Part shown: positions 1 to 10,449 of the stretch, in pieces
Layout of the letters: each line of letters opens with the position of its first letter
Numbering within the stretch: position 1 is the stretch's first letter
DNA from: Ignelater luminosus
Taxonomy: Eukaryota > Arthropoda > Insecta > Coleoptera > Elateridae
Length of the DNA stretch: 64,000 nt
Assembly (NCBI GenBank): GCA_011009095.1
Contig: VTPC01008133.1
Span: 67,806 to 131,805 of the forward strand
Direction: 5' to 3'
The notes under the pieces: model-generated
The model's input: only the letters and a program-made list of their open reading frames with translations
Databases searched by the model: none
Told to the model about the DNA's origin: nothing
Program-made: the position numbers and the translations under genes

Positions 1-1200
1 CGTTTGTTTTCAATATTTAAAAAGAGCAATAAAACAATGCCTATAAATTATCAAGACATTAGCGGCACAAGTTCCATTGGAAAATTGTATGGTGGAATTT
101 TAAAGAAGAGAATAGAAACAGTTTTGGAAGATGTGAAAGAAAAGAGTGGTTTTAGATCGAAAATAGAGTTGAGACAAATCTAAGGACCTATTTAATATTT
201 GTAGATTTAAAAAAAACGAATGACACTCTTCCCCAATCTCTATAAAAACGCTATATGCTACACCATCAATGGGAAGGAAACATCAAGAAAAATTAAAATA
301 GAAAAAGGATAAAAACTTGAAAATCAGAAAAAAACTGAATATATTAGCATCAGCGAAAAATCTGACGATATTCGTACAGAATAGACAGTTATTTTGCACA
401 AGACGGGAGAGGCGACGATAGAGATACAAATACAAGACAGCTATACAAAAACTAAACAGTCTGCTGTGTTCGTGGTAAAAGGCAAAAATTATGATAAGGT
501 CATTGTTAAGACTATTTTCACGTACGCCCCAGAATCTTGAATAATAATAAAAAATAACAAAAAGAAATTAGAATCTGTAGAAATTCACTTCTTAAGGAGG
601 GTTCACAGGACGTCGAGACTGTAAGAAATGAAACTATTAGACAAAGAACAAACATTACTATACCAATTACAGAAATAATCCAACAGACCACTACAGTTGT
701 ATGGACACGTGAGAAGGATGAACAACGAAAGGTGGCCAAAAAGAATATAGAATTATTTTTTTCCAAATAGAAGGAAAAGAGGTAGGCCAAAACACATGTG
801 AAGCCATGGAATCCAAGAAGCAATGGAAGAGGGAGGTCTTGCAGAAGATTACTGGCAAGATAGAGATGGTTGGAGGTTCAGAAGCAGAAGTAGGGCCCTT
901 GCCTCTGTAGTATATAATAAATACATTTAGAACCAGAAAAGACTTTTCCCCTTGAATATACTGCTGCTTAACAGTGTGTATTTGAACGATTGTGAGAAAG
1001 ATCGCAACTATACAGCATGCTACGTATACTGATGATGACACTAGCACTATACAATCTTGAAGGTCTTCAACTTCTAAGTCGTGTCACCAAAGAAGAAGTT
1101 GAAATGGACCCGAATATAAATAATATAACTAAACCTCGAGTGAAGGAGAATATAGATATCTTGGCACAGGTTTTCTAATAAACAAGAGTCTATTAAATAT
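1..1200 (+). mobile_element. Decayed non-LTR retrotransposon (LINE) fragments
   Basis: Broken reverse-transcriptase pieces are read on the plus strand: near 40-180 a stretch resembling the NYRGI...GKLY RT block (SSIGKLYGGILKKRIE) and the SGFR motif; near 200-240 FVDLKKTNDTLPQ, equivalent to the FIDLEKAYD motif. At 600-930 lies a C-terminal tail typical of insect LINEs (GHVRRMNNERWPK, KRGRPKH, then GIQEAMEEGGL). At about 1,015-1,170 a second RT palm piece (YTDDD, EGLQLLSRVTKEE, EYRYLGT) follows. Frameshifts and stops are everywhere, so these are dead copies and at least one internal deletion is evident. Confidence 0.7.
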
Positions 1201-1249
1201 ACATTCACCATCGGAAGATAAGTCCATAGACATCAAGAAGCCGTACTAT

Positions 1250-3370
1250 TTATAATACGTTAGACAGAGAATACGACAAGATTCCTGCATATGATTTAAA
1301 AATTGTGCTGGGCGATGCAAATGCAAAGATATGGAAGGAAAAAGTACATTAATCAGTTCGTTAAATGGACAATGGCTCATAGATTTTGCTAAGGAAAAAG
1401 GATTGAGAAAAACGTAAAAATAAAAAAGAGAAAGGAGATCCACAAAGGAACATGGAGGTTTCCAGATCGAGCTCACGTCGACCAAGTAGACCAGATTTTG
1501 ATAGAAAAGGACCAAAGAAATGTATTAATTAGAAGTGGACTCTGACTATTTTGTGGTGGGAACGAGAATGAAATTAGTTCTACCAGAAGCAAAGAACTTA
1601 AGAAGCCAGAAAAATAAGGCTGAACGGATGGTAAGGTTAGAAAATCAAGAAGATAAGAGTGAATATGAGAAAGTGCTCAGCAACAAACTAGCTCAGGAAG
1701 GGGAGATAGAAGATATTGAAGAAAATTGGCAAAAAATAAAAACAGTAACAGCACAATGTTCCAAAAATTACGAGAAGGTAACAAAAAAAAAAAAAAAGAA
1801 GCCATGGTTTGACAAAGAGTGCAGAGAGAAAGTACTGAAAAGAATAAAGCAAGAATGAACTGGACACAAAGGAAGAGTACACAAAAGCAAGGAAACATTG
1901 TAAGAACATCATTAGAAAAAAGAAAAGAAGGAATCAAGAGGAAATGCTAAACTATCTGGAAGAAAATTTTAAAGGAAGTAAGGACACTACTCGAGCTTAA
2001 GAAATGAGAAATCAGGGTTCAAATTGAAACATATTTTGTAAAAACAAGAAGGGGAAACTAAGTGATGTGGACGATATTTTAATAAAGGTGGAAACAATAT
2101 TTTGAGGAAATGTTAAACGATGGTTGTATACTAGAAGATGGGAGTGATAATAATGAAATTGAAGTAGATTGCTTTCCCCAAGAAGATCTGCTGACCCTGG
2201 AGGAAGTAAAAAATATTATCAGGGATTTAAAACAAAATAAAAGTCCAGGAAAGGATAGGATCGCTGCGGAGCAATTCAGGTATGGAGGAGAATTGCTAAC
2301 TGAAAGAATATATAACTTGTAAAGAACATACGGATACAGGAAAGGGTTCCAGAAGAATGGACCGAGGCAATTTTATGCTCCATACTAAAAAAAGGAGACG
2401 CCACAAATTGTGGAAACTATAGAGGAATAGCTCTTCTAAATATAATGTACAAAATACTGACAATGACAATCAAAAATAGACTCAGTGATAAGATGGATGA
2501 ATGTTAGGCAGATTTCGGGAGGGGCAGAGGGGTGGTGGACCAAATCTTTGTTTTAAAAGAATTACAAGCAGAAAGTCATGAACACCAACAAGAAAATGTA
2601 TAAAGCACTAACAAAGCTGAGAATCAAAAAAAATTATCGACATCTTCCGATTCACTCTGACTCATACAGTAGACATAATGAGAGTTGGAGGGAAACTTTC
2701 CGAAAGGTTCTAAGTGAAAGATGGTTTACGACAAGGCGACACGATATCCACAATTTTGTTTAAGCTTGCACTGGAAAAAGTACTGAGCGACGCTAAATTA
2801 AACAGAACCGGTCTGCTGTACTATAAGAATCACTAATGCGTGGCATATTTATGCAGACGATATTGCAATTGTTTTTAGAGGGAAAATAGAACTGAGAGGG
2901 GTAGTGAAAAGACTTGCAAAATCCGCACAGAAGATGGGTTTGGTTATAAACGAACAGAAGGCAAAATATATGAATTGGATCGATAAGGAGTTTGTAAAGG
3001 GAAGATCATTTAAGGTAGAGATAGAAGAAGGTAAAAGTTGTCACTTTGAAGAGGTGGAAAATTTCAGGTACCTAGGAGCAACGATAACAAGAAATGCGGG
3101 AAGTTGCGATGAGATACAGGCAAGACCTACGGCTGGGAATAAATGCCCATATTCCTTCGAACGTGTGCTCAAAGAAGTAAAACACAGAGACTAGTATTGG
3201 ACAGTAAGATTGGTGGAAGAAGAAGAAGAGGAAGGCCAAAAGAGAGGTGGAGAGATGGGGTTGAAGAAGCTGTAAAGAAATTAAACGTTGGCAACTGGAA
3301 AAGAGAAACAGCTGATAAGAAGAAATGGAAGACAATTGTAAACAAAGCCATGAGCCTACTAGACTTGTAG
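1250..3370 (+). pseudogene. Decayed LINE: endonuclease to RT C-terminus
   Basis: In order on the plus strand: the end of an APE-type endonuclease (YDLKIVLGDANAK near 1,290; HVDQVDQILIEKDQR near 1,480, continuing into DSDYFVVGTRMK at 1,535-1,575); the basic linker (1,580-1,980); the RT start (LLTLEEVKNIIRDLKQNKSP near 2,190, then CGNYRGIALLNIMYKILT at 2,410-2,460); the catalytic box as YADDIAIV near 2,850; the thumb region (KRLAKSAQKMGLVINEQKAK, FRYLGATIT); and a C-terminal GRRRRGRPKERWRDGVEE tail with stop TAG at 3,368-3,370. Several frameshifts and stops break it, and the first part of the endonuclease is missing. The clade was not determined. Confidence 0.85.
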
Positions 3371-3690
3371 TGCTTCAATATACAGGGTGTCCCACCTTAA
3401 TTACATAATACTTTAGTGTTCTTCGGTCATAAACAAGCAAAAAGTCCTAATAAACATATAGTTTCAAATGTACAAGAAATGTTCAATGTGCCCACCATTT
3501 GTTCGGCCGTATGCACTCAAATGCAAAAAAAAGTTTATTGTGAATTTCTATGATTTTTAAACAAATGTTTTTTCTTGAAAACTTTGCATTTGAGACTATA
3601 TGTTTATTAGGACGTTTTGCCTATTTTTGACCTAAAAACACTCTTGTAAAGTATTGTGTAATTAAGGTGGGACATCCTGTATATTGAAGC
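3371..3690. mobile_element. Fold-back MITE
   Basis: A 320-bp palindromic element. The left arm tgcttcaatatacagggtgt (from 3,371) and following bases through about 3,414 are mirrored by the right arm at about 3,647-3,690, which ends ctgtatattgaagca. A second inner pair (tcctaataaacatatag at about 3,449 against its complement near 3,600) extends the fold. It has no coding capacity. It starts directly at the base after the stop codon of the LINE on its left, so either it inserted exactly there or it belongs to the LINE 3' end. Confidence 0.8.
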
Positions 3691-4055
3691 ATTGTGAAGA
3701 GTATAAGTTAAAGAGAGATGGGCCAGAATAACGACGGAGGCCAAATTCTTCTCTATTTAGCTAATTGACAAAATTTAATTATTGTAAGGAATTACACTAG
3801 TCCTTTCTTTTTTTCCAACTGATTCTAAATTTCTATGATGCTTGAGAGATATTTTAGGTATTAAAAGATCACTTGGTGAATCAAAAAGAAAAATAGTAGG
3901 TACAGATAGCCTTTGATTCAGTATACCATTCAATATGGAAGTTAAGAATACAATCAAAAAAATCCAAGCATAAATAAAGCTTTGAAGATTAAAAGAAATC
4001 ATAGTCGGATAATAATAAGAAATAAAAATGTTTGTGAAATCTTGTTTCTTCTTAC
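3691..4055. other. Intron, no feature recognised
   Basis: AT-rich sequence between the MITE and the domain III exon. I looked for the next S4-S5 exon on the minus strand and found none. Confidence 0.6.
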
Positions 4056-4205
4056 CCTTAATATTCCAAATATTCGTGGACTAGATTCACTAATTAACGA
4101 CATTAACAAATCTACCGTAGAAATAATAACTAAGGAACCATCCATAATATTCCAACCAGATGTAAAATAAGCATCAGGTCCATAACACATTCCCCAAGCA
4201 ACCAC
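4056..4205 (-). CDS. Ca-alpha1T: T-type calcium channel exon: domain III S2-S4 start
   Basis: These 50 codons begin VVAWGMCYGPDAYFTSGWNI and contain S3 (MDGSLVIISTVDLLMSLI) and the start of the S4 sensor (RIFGILR). The donor GTAAGA cuts just before the expected run of S4 arginines, so the next exon should begin with Val-Leu-Arg or similar. I find no such exon between 1 and 4,055; the gene continues off the left edge, and this intron is at least 4 kb long. Confidence 0.95.
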
Positions 4206-4260
4206 CTATAAAACACAATCTATAATTGATTTGAAAATTATACATTGACTATACTCTGAC

Positions 4261-4453
4261 CTTTACAAACATTTCAATAGCAAACACTACAGTGAAAAGG
4301 TAATTTGTACTAGACAGAAACGTTCTTTCCGTACTATTAGGTGGAATATTTGGCCTTTCCATTGCTAGAGTTATACAATTCATGGCGATGAACAGAAGTA
4401 CAACGTTATCGAACCATTTCTGATCAACTAACCAATGACAAAAATGCCGAAAT
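4261..4453 (-). CDS. Ca-alpha1T: T-type calcium channel exon: domain III S1-S2
   Basis: This exon encodes domain III S1 (WFDNVVLLFIAMNCITLAME), the short S1-S2 loop containing ERPNIPPNSTERTFL, and S2 (YLFTVVFAIEMFVK). The NCITLAMERP motif is characteristic of T-type domain III. The acceptor is TACAG; the donor is GTCAGA, non-consensus at the third base but acceptable. It leaves in phase 0. Confidence 0.96.
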
Positions 4454-4505
4454 CTGTAATAAATTTTTTTTAATATTCACTATAGCATTTTAATTTAACA
4501 TTTAC

Positions 4506-4837
4506 CTGTTGTGGGGAGGAAAAATATATAAAGAAAACTCATCACGTTCTTTCATATATCCTTTAGGCTCAATCAACATCATAAACTTTTTCAGTCGTGA
4601 AACTTTCTCTTCCGTTTTTGAATTCGTTGAAAATTCCTCCAAATTAATTTTTGGTAAAGATCTTTCAGACGCATCTTTTACTGTATTTATGGATTTTGGT
4701 TCGTTGTACCCTTGTTCTCGGGACATAGTTGGACTGTTGTTTTTCGTGAACTGCGCCTGAAATGCACTTATTTTTGATTGTGATGATATATGGGATGAAA
4801 GTGAATTTTGGCGTGTTAAATTAGGAGTCCATGTAAC
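4506..4837 (-). CDS. Ca-alpha1T: T-type calcium channel exon: II-III linker to domain III
   Basis: This 332-bp exon (phase 0 in, phase 2 out) begins VTWTPNLTRQNSLSSHIS and ends YIFPPHNR. The last 40 or so residues (KVSRLKKFMMLIEPKGYMKE, then RDEFSLYIFPPHNRFR across the junction) correspond to the conserved segment just before domain III S1 in Cav3 channels. AG plus A from the next exon gives Arg. The acceptor is TTTAG and the donor GTAAAT. Confidence 0.9.
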
Positions 4838-4889
4838 CTAAAAAATTTTATGTGCATCTAAATTCTACAGATGAGATGTTGAAAATTAC

Positions 4890-5039
4890 CTGCGGCACAG
4901 GACTGTACGTGTTGGACCGATTTCGAAAAGAATTCTGAGGGCTGCTAGCTTTCGCACTACGGTTATTTGGAGTATCTCTCTGAGTATCGTTTTGTATTCT
5001 AATGGAAGACTGAAGGAGAGAATCATTTCGTAAACTTGC
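4890..5039 (-). CDS. Ca-alpha1T: T-type calcium channel exon: II-III linker
   Basis: This 50-codon exon begins ASLRNDSLLQSSIRIQND and ends NTYSPVPQ. It is polar with many Ser, Asn and Arg and probably disordered. The acceptor is TTCAG and the donor GTAATT, phase 0 to phase 0. It is the last of five consecutive frame-preserving linker exons. Confidence 0.78.
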
Positions 5040-5098
5040 CTGAAAAAGAAAATATGAATTTAGTATTTCATAATTTTAGGACGCTAAATATATCATAC

Positions 5099-5299
5099 AT
5101 GTCTCGTGACGCCTCCACCATTACATTGAGAATGATCACGTCCATTATTTAGTGGTACTGCGTCGGAATCCGAACCGCTTCTATTTTTCTTTTTCCTTAA
5201 ACTCGATCGTGAAGGTAATTTCCACGAATATCCCCTTTGTATTTTTGGTTTTTCTTGATCTTCCGAATTTCCCGGTTTATTGTTATTTGTTTCACTAAC
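5099..5299 (-). CDS. Ca-alpha1T: T-type calcium channel exon: II-III linker
   Basis: This 67-codon exon begins VSETNNNKPGNSEDQEKP. It includes a strongly basic patch (SRSSLRKKKNRSGSDSD) with several potential phosphorylation sites and ends GGGVTRH. The acceptor is TATAG and the donor GTATGA, phase 0 at both ends. No domain is recognised; it was assigned by continuity of frame and strand within the channel gene. Confidence 0.78.
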
Positions 5300-5359
5300 C
5301 TATAATGAATAAAACAAAATCAAAATATCGAATAACACGAGACGAATAAAATGAAATAC

Positions 5360-5524
5360 TTTTTCTGAAAATGTTGTTGTTTTTGAACCAATTCTTTCAT
5401 TGTGTGTTATTAATTTTGCCGAAAGTGATTGTTTAACTTCTTCTGGTGGTTTTTCGAATTGGCGAAATGTTAATGGTGGAGGAGATAATGAAGGCGGTTT
5501 TAGTAGCCCAGATGTATTACTACT
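5360..5524 (-). CDS. Ca-alpha1T: T-type calcium channel exon: II-III linker
   Basis: This 55-codon linker exon begins SSNTSGLLKPPSLSPPPL and ends KTTTFSEK. PPSLSPPPL is a proline-rich stretch of the kind bound by SH3 or WW domains (inference only). The acceptor is TTTAG and the donor GTATTT, weaker than its neighbours' donors. Phase 0 to phase 0. Confidence 0.78.
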
Positions 5525-5585
5525 CTAAAAGCATTTAATGGTATGATAAGATTTTTTCGATTTATTGATTATTGATGTTATTTAC

Positions 5586-5750
5586 CTTACTAGAAGAATC
5601 TGCACTCATAATATTGCACGGACTGCTTTCACAAACTGTTGATTCGCCAGGACCGCTTATACTATATCTGAATTCAGGAAAATCATCTAGGGTTGTACTT
5701 GGTGAATCTTGAGGTGTTGCAGCTGTGTGAGTGATTATTGGAGGAGATGT
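5586..5750 (-). CDS. Ca-alpha1T: T-type calcium channel exon: II-III linker
   Basis: This is a 55-codon exon, TSPPIITHTAATPQDSP through MSADSSSK, rich in Ser, Thr and Pro and likely disordered. It has a CAG acceptor, GTAAAT donor and phase 0 at both ends. It has the same length as the next exon (165 bp) but is unrelated in sequence. The intron on its downstream side is only 61 bp. Confidence 0.8.
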
Positions 5751-5890
5751 CTGAAAGTAAAATCGACTTACGTTAAAAATATGTTTTAAATTAGAAGACA
5801 GAAACAGATGATTACTTATCAGCGTAAGAAGGGTCACGAAATCTGATACCATAGGAAGAAAGATGAAACAAAACAGAGAATCATATTTAC

Positions 5891-6109
5891 CTGTCGTGGT
5901 GGTTGCTTCAACATATACGATTCCTTTTGAATATTGCATTTTGGGTCACTAATTGTATGAAAATCAAGTACCTTTTGAAAGTAACATTCCCTAGGGAAAT
6001 CTCTTTCACGGCAATCGCAATGACTACAGCCAAAGGAGCACCTATGATCATTCATAGTATCTTTAAATTTTCTTAGTTCTTCTGCAGATCTCCATCCATT
6101 TTTCATATC
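5891..6109 (-). CDS. Ca-alpha1T: T-type calcium channel exon: II-III linker, Cys cluster
   Basis: This 73-codon exon begins DMKNGWRSAEELRKFKDT. It contains a compact cysteine cluster (HRCSFGCSHCDCRER, followed 6 residues later by another Cys) in a segment expected to be cytoplasmic. I do not recognise a named fold. The ends are phase 0 and the length is divisible by three, so it could be a cassette exon. The acceptor is AAG and the donor GTAAAT. It was assigned to the channel by strand, frame and position between the S6 exon and further linker exons. Confidence 0.8.
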
Positions 6110-6169
6110 CTTAATAAAGAATAAAAAAAGTGAGAAGTTTTTGTGACTTTTAAAATTTTAAATGCTTAC

Positions 6170-6457
6170 ATGAATGCAGCTGTCACTAGAACTAGAAATC
6201 GATCTACTTCCGTCATCGGAGTTTCCCCTTTTGTAGGCTTCTAACATGCAAGACATTTTTCGGGCGAGTTCTCTTTGTTCCCTTTCTCTTCTCTCATTTC
6301 TTTCTGCACTAAATCCTTCAACTAAAATAGCTACAAGCAAGTTGAAAAGTACGTAGTTTCCGAAGGTCATCAATGCCACGAAATAAAGGGCTGCCCAATG
6401 GGATGTTTTCGCCATTCCATTCGAAAGCACCATATTCCAATCTTCTTGTGTTAAAAT
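6170..6457 (-). CDS. Ca-alpha1T: T-type calcium channel exon: domain II pore and S6
   Basis: These 96 codons start [16 protein letters not shown]; the Glu of TQEDW is the domain II selectivity-filter residue (second E of EEDD). S6 follows ([20 protein letters not shown]), then [20 protein letters not shown], a charged helix that opens the II-III linker, and a Ser-rich tail. Both ends are phase 0 (acceptor ACAG, donor GTAAGC). If both turret exons were skipped, the upstream AG would read AGA TTT TAA and stop at once, so one turret exon is obligatory. Confidence 0.97.
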
Positions 6458-6554
6458 CTGTACATAAATGCAATACAGAACACTTATTTAAATTATTATA
6501 CTGCAAGTTACATCAAGTAGAAAAGAGTACACCGATTAGATATGGCATGTAGAG

Positions 6555-6596
6555 TTTATAATAATAATAATAACAACAACAATAATGTTATTAACA
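6555..6596. repeat. ATA/ACA simple repeat
   Basis: Trinucleotide run (ataataataataacaacaac and similar) in the 212-bp intron between turret exon b and the pore/S6 exon. It is a plausible length-polymorphic site close to a regulated splice. Confidence 0.8.
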
Positions 6597-6669
6597 TGAA
6601 GTTATTTGGCGAAGATGCATGAAAACAAGAAGAGGAAAAATCAATAAAAATAATATAAATTTGTCTCAC

Positions 6670-6835
6670 TTGAAAAACGGTGACTGTAGCCCAAAGGATG
6701 TTGTTGAAGTGTTTTCTATCACATTCACATCTTTTGTCGTGGGTGACGATCATGGTGCAGGTGCACTCGCGTGTTATTCCTTCTGTATCTGTATACTTGC
6801 AAAACTTACCACCGAACAGGTACATACCCAGTATG
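6670..6835 (-). CDS. Ca-alpha1T: T-type channel alternative turret exon b (five Cys)
   Basis: This is the second version of the domain II S5-pore exon: SILGMYLFGGKFC, then a turret nine residues longer, ending HFNNILWATVTVFQ. Its five cysteines (KFC, ECTC, RCEC) suggest extra disulfides in the extracellular turret (inference). It is 166 bp with a CAG acceptor and GTGAGA donor, entering phase 2 and leaving phase 0, exactly like exon a. Reading it directly after exon a hits TAA at the tenth codon. Only 212 bp separate it from the next constitutive exon. The frame is fully open, so it looks functional rather than a decayed duplicate. Confidence 0.93.
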
Positions 6836-7239
6836 CTGCCAAAATCCAAAATTTGCTGATACTTTTTGTTAAAGTGTGTAGTATTTTAAAAAAATGTGTT
6901 TTAATTGTTAAATATAACTGTTAAAGAGTTTGTTTTTACTTTTTTTCCTTGTAATGTGCATATCAAAACGGCTAAGTGCTCATTATACAGCTTTGCGTGA
7001 TGTATTGATAAAAAATCGTAATTGCGATATACACAATAAATGCTATGCTATTGATTTTTGATTGCTTTGTATTTAAAAGTTAGGACAAAGGATGTTTCCT
7101 TTTATATGTTGGTTCAAGCAGAGCAAAAAGTGCTATACAATATCAGAATTTGAAAAAACAACTTGATTTATCTACTAAGGATTAGTTCATATTTTAAATC
7201 CCAAATGCCCAAATTTTGAAAGAAGTCTTAGATGTACGC

Positions 7240-7620
7240 TGCAGTTGTATTTATTGGTTTTATCCATGCGCGTTTGATTGATGTATCCAAAATGGTTTTA
7301 CTTTTAAAGATTTTAAATTCAATCGTCATCAGAATAGTCCCCTTCCGAAGCTAAACGTTTAGAATAGCGCTGTTTCCATTGTCTGAAACATTTTTTAGTT
7401 ATCCTTTTGTAAAATTGTGAACAGCTCCTTTGTGATTTTCTGTTGTTATCTCCTCAATATCTTGAAATATTTTCCTTTCAAGTATAGTTTAATTTATGGA
7501 TAGATAAAAAAGTCGAAGCGAGCAAAAGCTGGTGAATAAACACCAAACAACAAAGAATTATAGTAAAACAACCAAACGAGCAGGGTACACATATGACCAA
7601 GCTCAACAGCCAATCTTCCC
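7240..7620 (-). pseudogene. Mariner-family transposase relic, C-terminal part
   Basis: Read on the minus strand from about 7,560 down: YSPAFARFDFFIYP (the place of the family's YSPDLAPxDFFLF, which carries the last catalytic Asp), then KLYLKGKYFQDIEEI, and after a stop CFRQWKQRYSKRLASEGDYS ending near 7,318. Frameshifts and stops are present and the N-terminal two thirds are not recognisable. It lies in the intron between the two turret exons. Confidence 0.7.
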
Positions 7621-7699
7621 ATGTTCAAAGTTATGGAATCTGGACACATCATGACTTTAGATGATACATCGAAAATACTTTGTTTAGTATGGTGTCATT

Positions 7700-10260
7700 G
7701 GTTGTAAAATATTTTTTTTAAATTTTAAAAATTTTTCCAAGAATGCACAAAACTCACTTTTTAACGTATGCCTAAATCGTTTCTGATTTACCAGTTTCTA
7801 ATCAAACAAAAATCTTGAAAAATTAAATTACTGTTTCAGTTTGAACAATAAATTAAAAATTTATTTCTTAGAAAGACAGTCGTTAATTACTAAATACTGT
7901 TCTTTAATTTGATTCGCCTTGGTTGCTCAAATAACCTCCAAGTACAGTTAATACAAAGACAAAGGCATATACCTTTTTATAAAAAATTCATTTTTCCAAT
8001 ACACTGCTTAATTTGATTTTTTGGCATTAGGAAAATTGCTTCAATTCAAAAATCCTGTTTGGCTTAAATTTCTCATAATTTTATTATTCGTGTTTTCAAC
8101 AGAACAGTTTCTGCAAATGCAAACGTCTGAAAAACTCCAGAAATTTTTTAATAATGGCCACTGCAGAGTACTCGTGGAAGGCTTTGCAGTATAGCTTTGC
8201 ATCTTTGTTCGGCTATTTGTTGCTTATATCGAAGAATGCCATAAAACACCATACTTTGTAGATATCTCAAAGATGAAGATACTTGTCTGAACTGGGAAAG
8301 AATACGTCAGATACAAATCTCGTATTAGTTCAGGTGTGACGAAATCTTTAACGACAATCAAGGACTTATGTACATTTTGCTCCAAAACCATTCATTCACG
8401 TTACAGAAGGACATAGCAGTAGCTATATAAAAGATGATATTTATGGAGTTGTTTTTAATCTTTATAACTGACATTTTCTTTGCCTGCACTAGTTTGTGCC
8501 CTACCGTATTTATCTGGATATTTCTTGCAATTGAAGGAATTTTATGTAAGAACAGCTAACAATAACCACAAAATAATCGTAACGGATACATTGATGTTAT
8601 TAGAAATTGCTCATTGCTTATGTTGCGTTAGTTTGAATTAATTACTCTGATGTCTTCTATATTTCAGTAACACCAAATTTGAAACCTTGACATAACTGTT
8701 TCTAAGAACCTTGACAAAACTGCAGTTCTAAAACTATTTTGAAATTTGGGCATTATGAGATTTTTCTATAGTCTTAATGTTATAAAATCTTATGTTTTGA
8801 TTTTAATTTGTTTAACCAAACAAAAATGAGGTTAGAATAAAAATTATGTTCGTTACGAGAAACACCAGATAACCAAAGCTGGATTTGATTCTTGTTTGTT
8901 TTGATATTAATAATCTTATTTCTGATGAATTTTCCACATTCAGCATTTTAATATAAAGTTTCTTGTAATTTGGTATAAGAAGATGTTCCAATTACCAAGC
9001 TGCTTTGTGACAAAATGATCAAAAAAGCAAGCATTGCATTGTAAAGTGTGATCATAGTTAAATACAGAAACTATCCAAGCAGGCAATGAAATTATATTTG
9101 ATCATGAATTTGTTTCGTCGAGAAAAAATGTGAAAACAAGAAATTTGATTTTCATGGCCTATTTGAATAAATTCTTGATATGTATGTCTTTTTGATCACA
9201 TTATATAAAATAAAAATCTTAAAAGCTGTTTATGTGTTTCAAATTACTTTTCTAAAAGCAAACTCGTCTAAAAGTACTACTACTGTAGCTAATATACATT
9301 ATTTGATAATAATGTGTAATTTTAGTGTGGTTAATAAAAACGAAGCTGCATCATAATTATAATAATAAATGTTATATCAAAAAAAGGTTACATGTCAATC
9401 AACTTTACCTCAATCTACATAGTAAATGTGATGTTGTTCTATCCTACGAAAACAATATTTCTAGCTACAGAAACAGTGTACTTTTATGTTAATAAATGGT
9501 AGGGGTGACAGATTGAAAACAAAAAAAGTGCTGATTTTATCACCTTTTAGATTTCATGTCAATATGGTTAAAAAGAAATGAATAGTAGTACATTTGCCAA
9601 TTAATAAATATTTAAATGCGTTTGCGAAAAGCCTTGCACAAATCTATACAAAGCAGAAGCGTCATATTAAGGTGGAATAAATGTGAAAAATGTAGAAATT
9701 AGTGGAAAGCATGCGGAATTTAAGAAAGAAGGATGCATTCTAAAGATACCTTACCTTACATGTTGCTGGTGAGGTTATTATGGTAGTCGATCCGAACACG
9801 ATGGATAGAATTAATATATTTGACTATACCAAATCTTTAAATGCAATACGCAAATCCTCTAAACTCACCAGCTGTTCTGGGTTCTTTCTTTCAGGCCAAT
9901 TTTTCCCAGCAATAATTTGCTGACTAGTATATATCATGGTTGATGTTGATGTTTGAGTTTGATAAGTTCAAACTAGTGAGTTTAGTAAATTCAATAATGC
10001 ATCTCCTCAAATATTCTTGTATGTTATTCGAATAGACTATCATAAGATTTTGATTTTATTTAGGTATCCATCATTCGGTCTTTAAGTAGTTAGTTGCCAT
10101 ACAATTTTTACAAAGTGTGTAACAAAAAAATAATATAAATACAGGTGAGACATTTGCTTTATTCTCTTCTCAGATTAATCAATGTATATTATTTCTAAAA
10201 GCAAATATTTCACTTACCAATTATTGGTAAATGTAAAATTTCAAAAAAACCGGGTGATGA
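7700..10260. other. Intron between alternative turret exons
   Basis: About 2.5 kb of AT-rich sequence with no open frame, repeat pair or transposon motif that I can recognise. Splicing signals that choose between exons a and b would be expected here and in the 212-bp intron after exon b, but I cannot point to one. Confidence 0.5.
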
Positions 10261-10274
10261 TTTAATTATAATAC

Positions 10275-10413
10275 CTGAAAAACTGTAACTATGGCCCACA
10301 ATAAGGAGTCAAAATTTTTCCTATCTTTGTCTTCATCTTGGGTAGATGGACATTTACCGTTGACGGTTTTGTCATCACAAAACTTGCACCCAAAAAGGTT
10401 CATACCAAGGATA
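10275..10413 (-). CDS. Ca-alpha1T: T-type channel alternative turret exon a (three Cys)
   Basis: This alternative domain II exon encodes the S5 end, extracellular turret and pore helix: [13 protein letters not shown], a short turret, then [15 protein letters not shown]. The turret region has three cysteines (GCKFC and KCP). Entering phase 2 and leaving phase 0, it joins the S4-S5 exon upstream and the pore/S6 exon at 6,170-6,457. The acceptor is CTAG and the donor GTATTA. It aligns along its whole length with the exon at 6,670-6,835, which has the same phases, so the two are alternatives. This copy is closer to the vertebrate Cav3 sequence. Turret exon choice at this place alters sodium versus calcium permeability in a mollusc Cav3 (established for snail; inferred here). 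Confidence 0.93.
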
Positions 10414-10449
10414 CTAGAACAGCCCAAAACGGCCTTTGTTAAGTACATT

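Noticed and set aside
1677-1937. Phe/Leu-rich minus-strand frames resembling transmembrane peptides
   Set aside because: Antisense of the Lys/Glu-rich linker of a LINE; the hydrophobic composition is a by-product.
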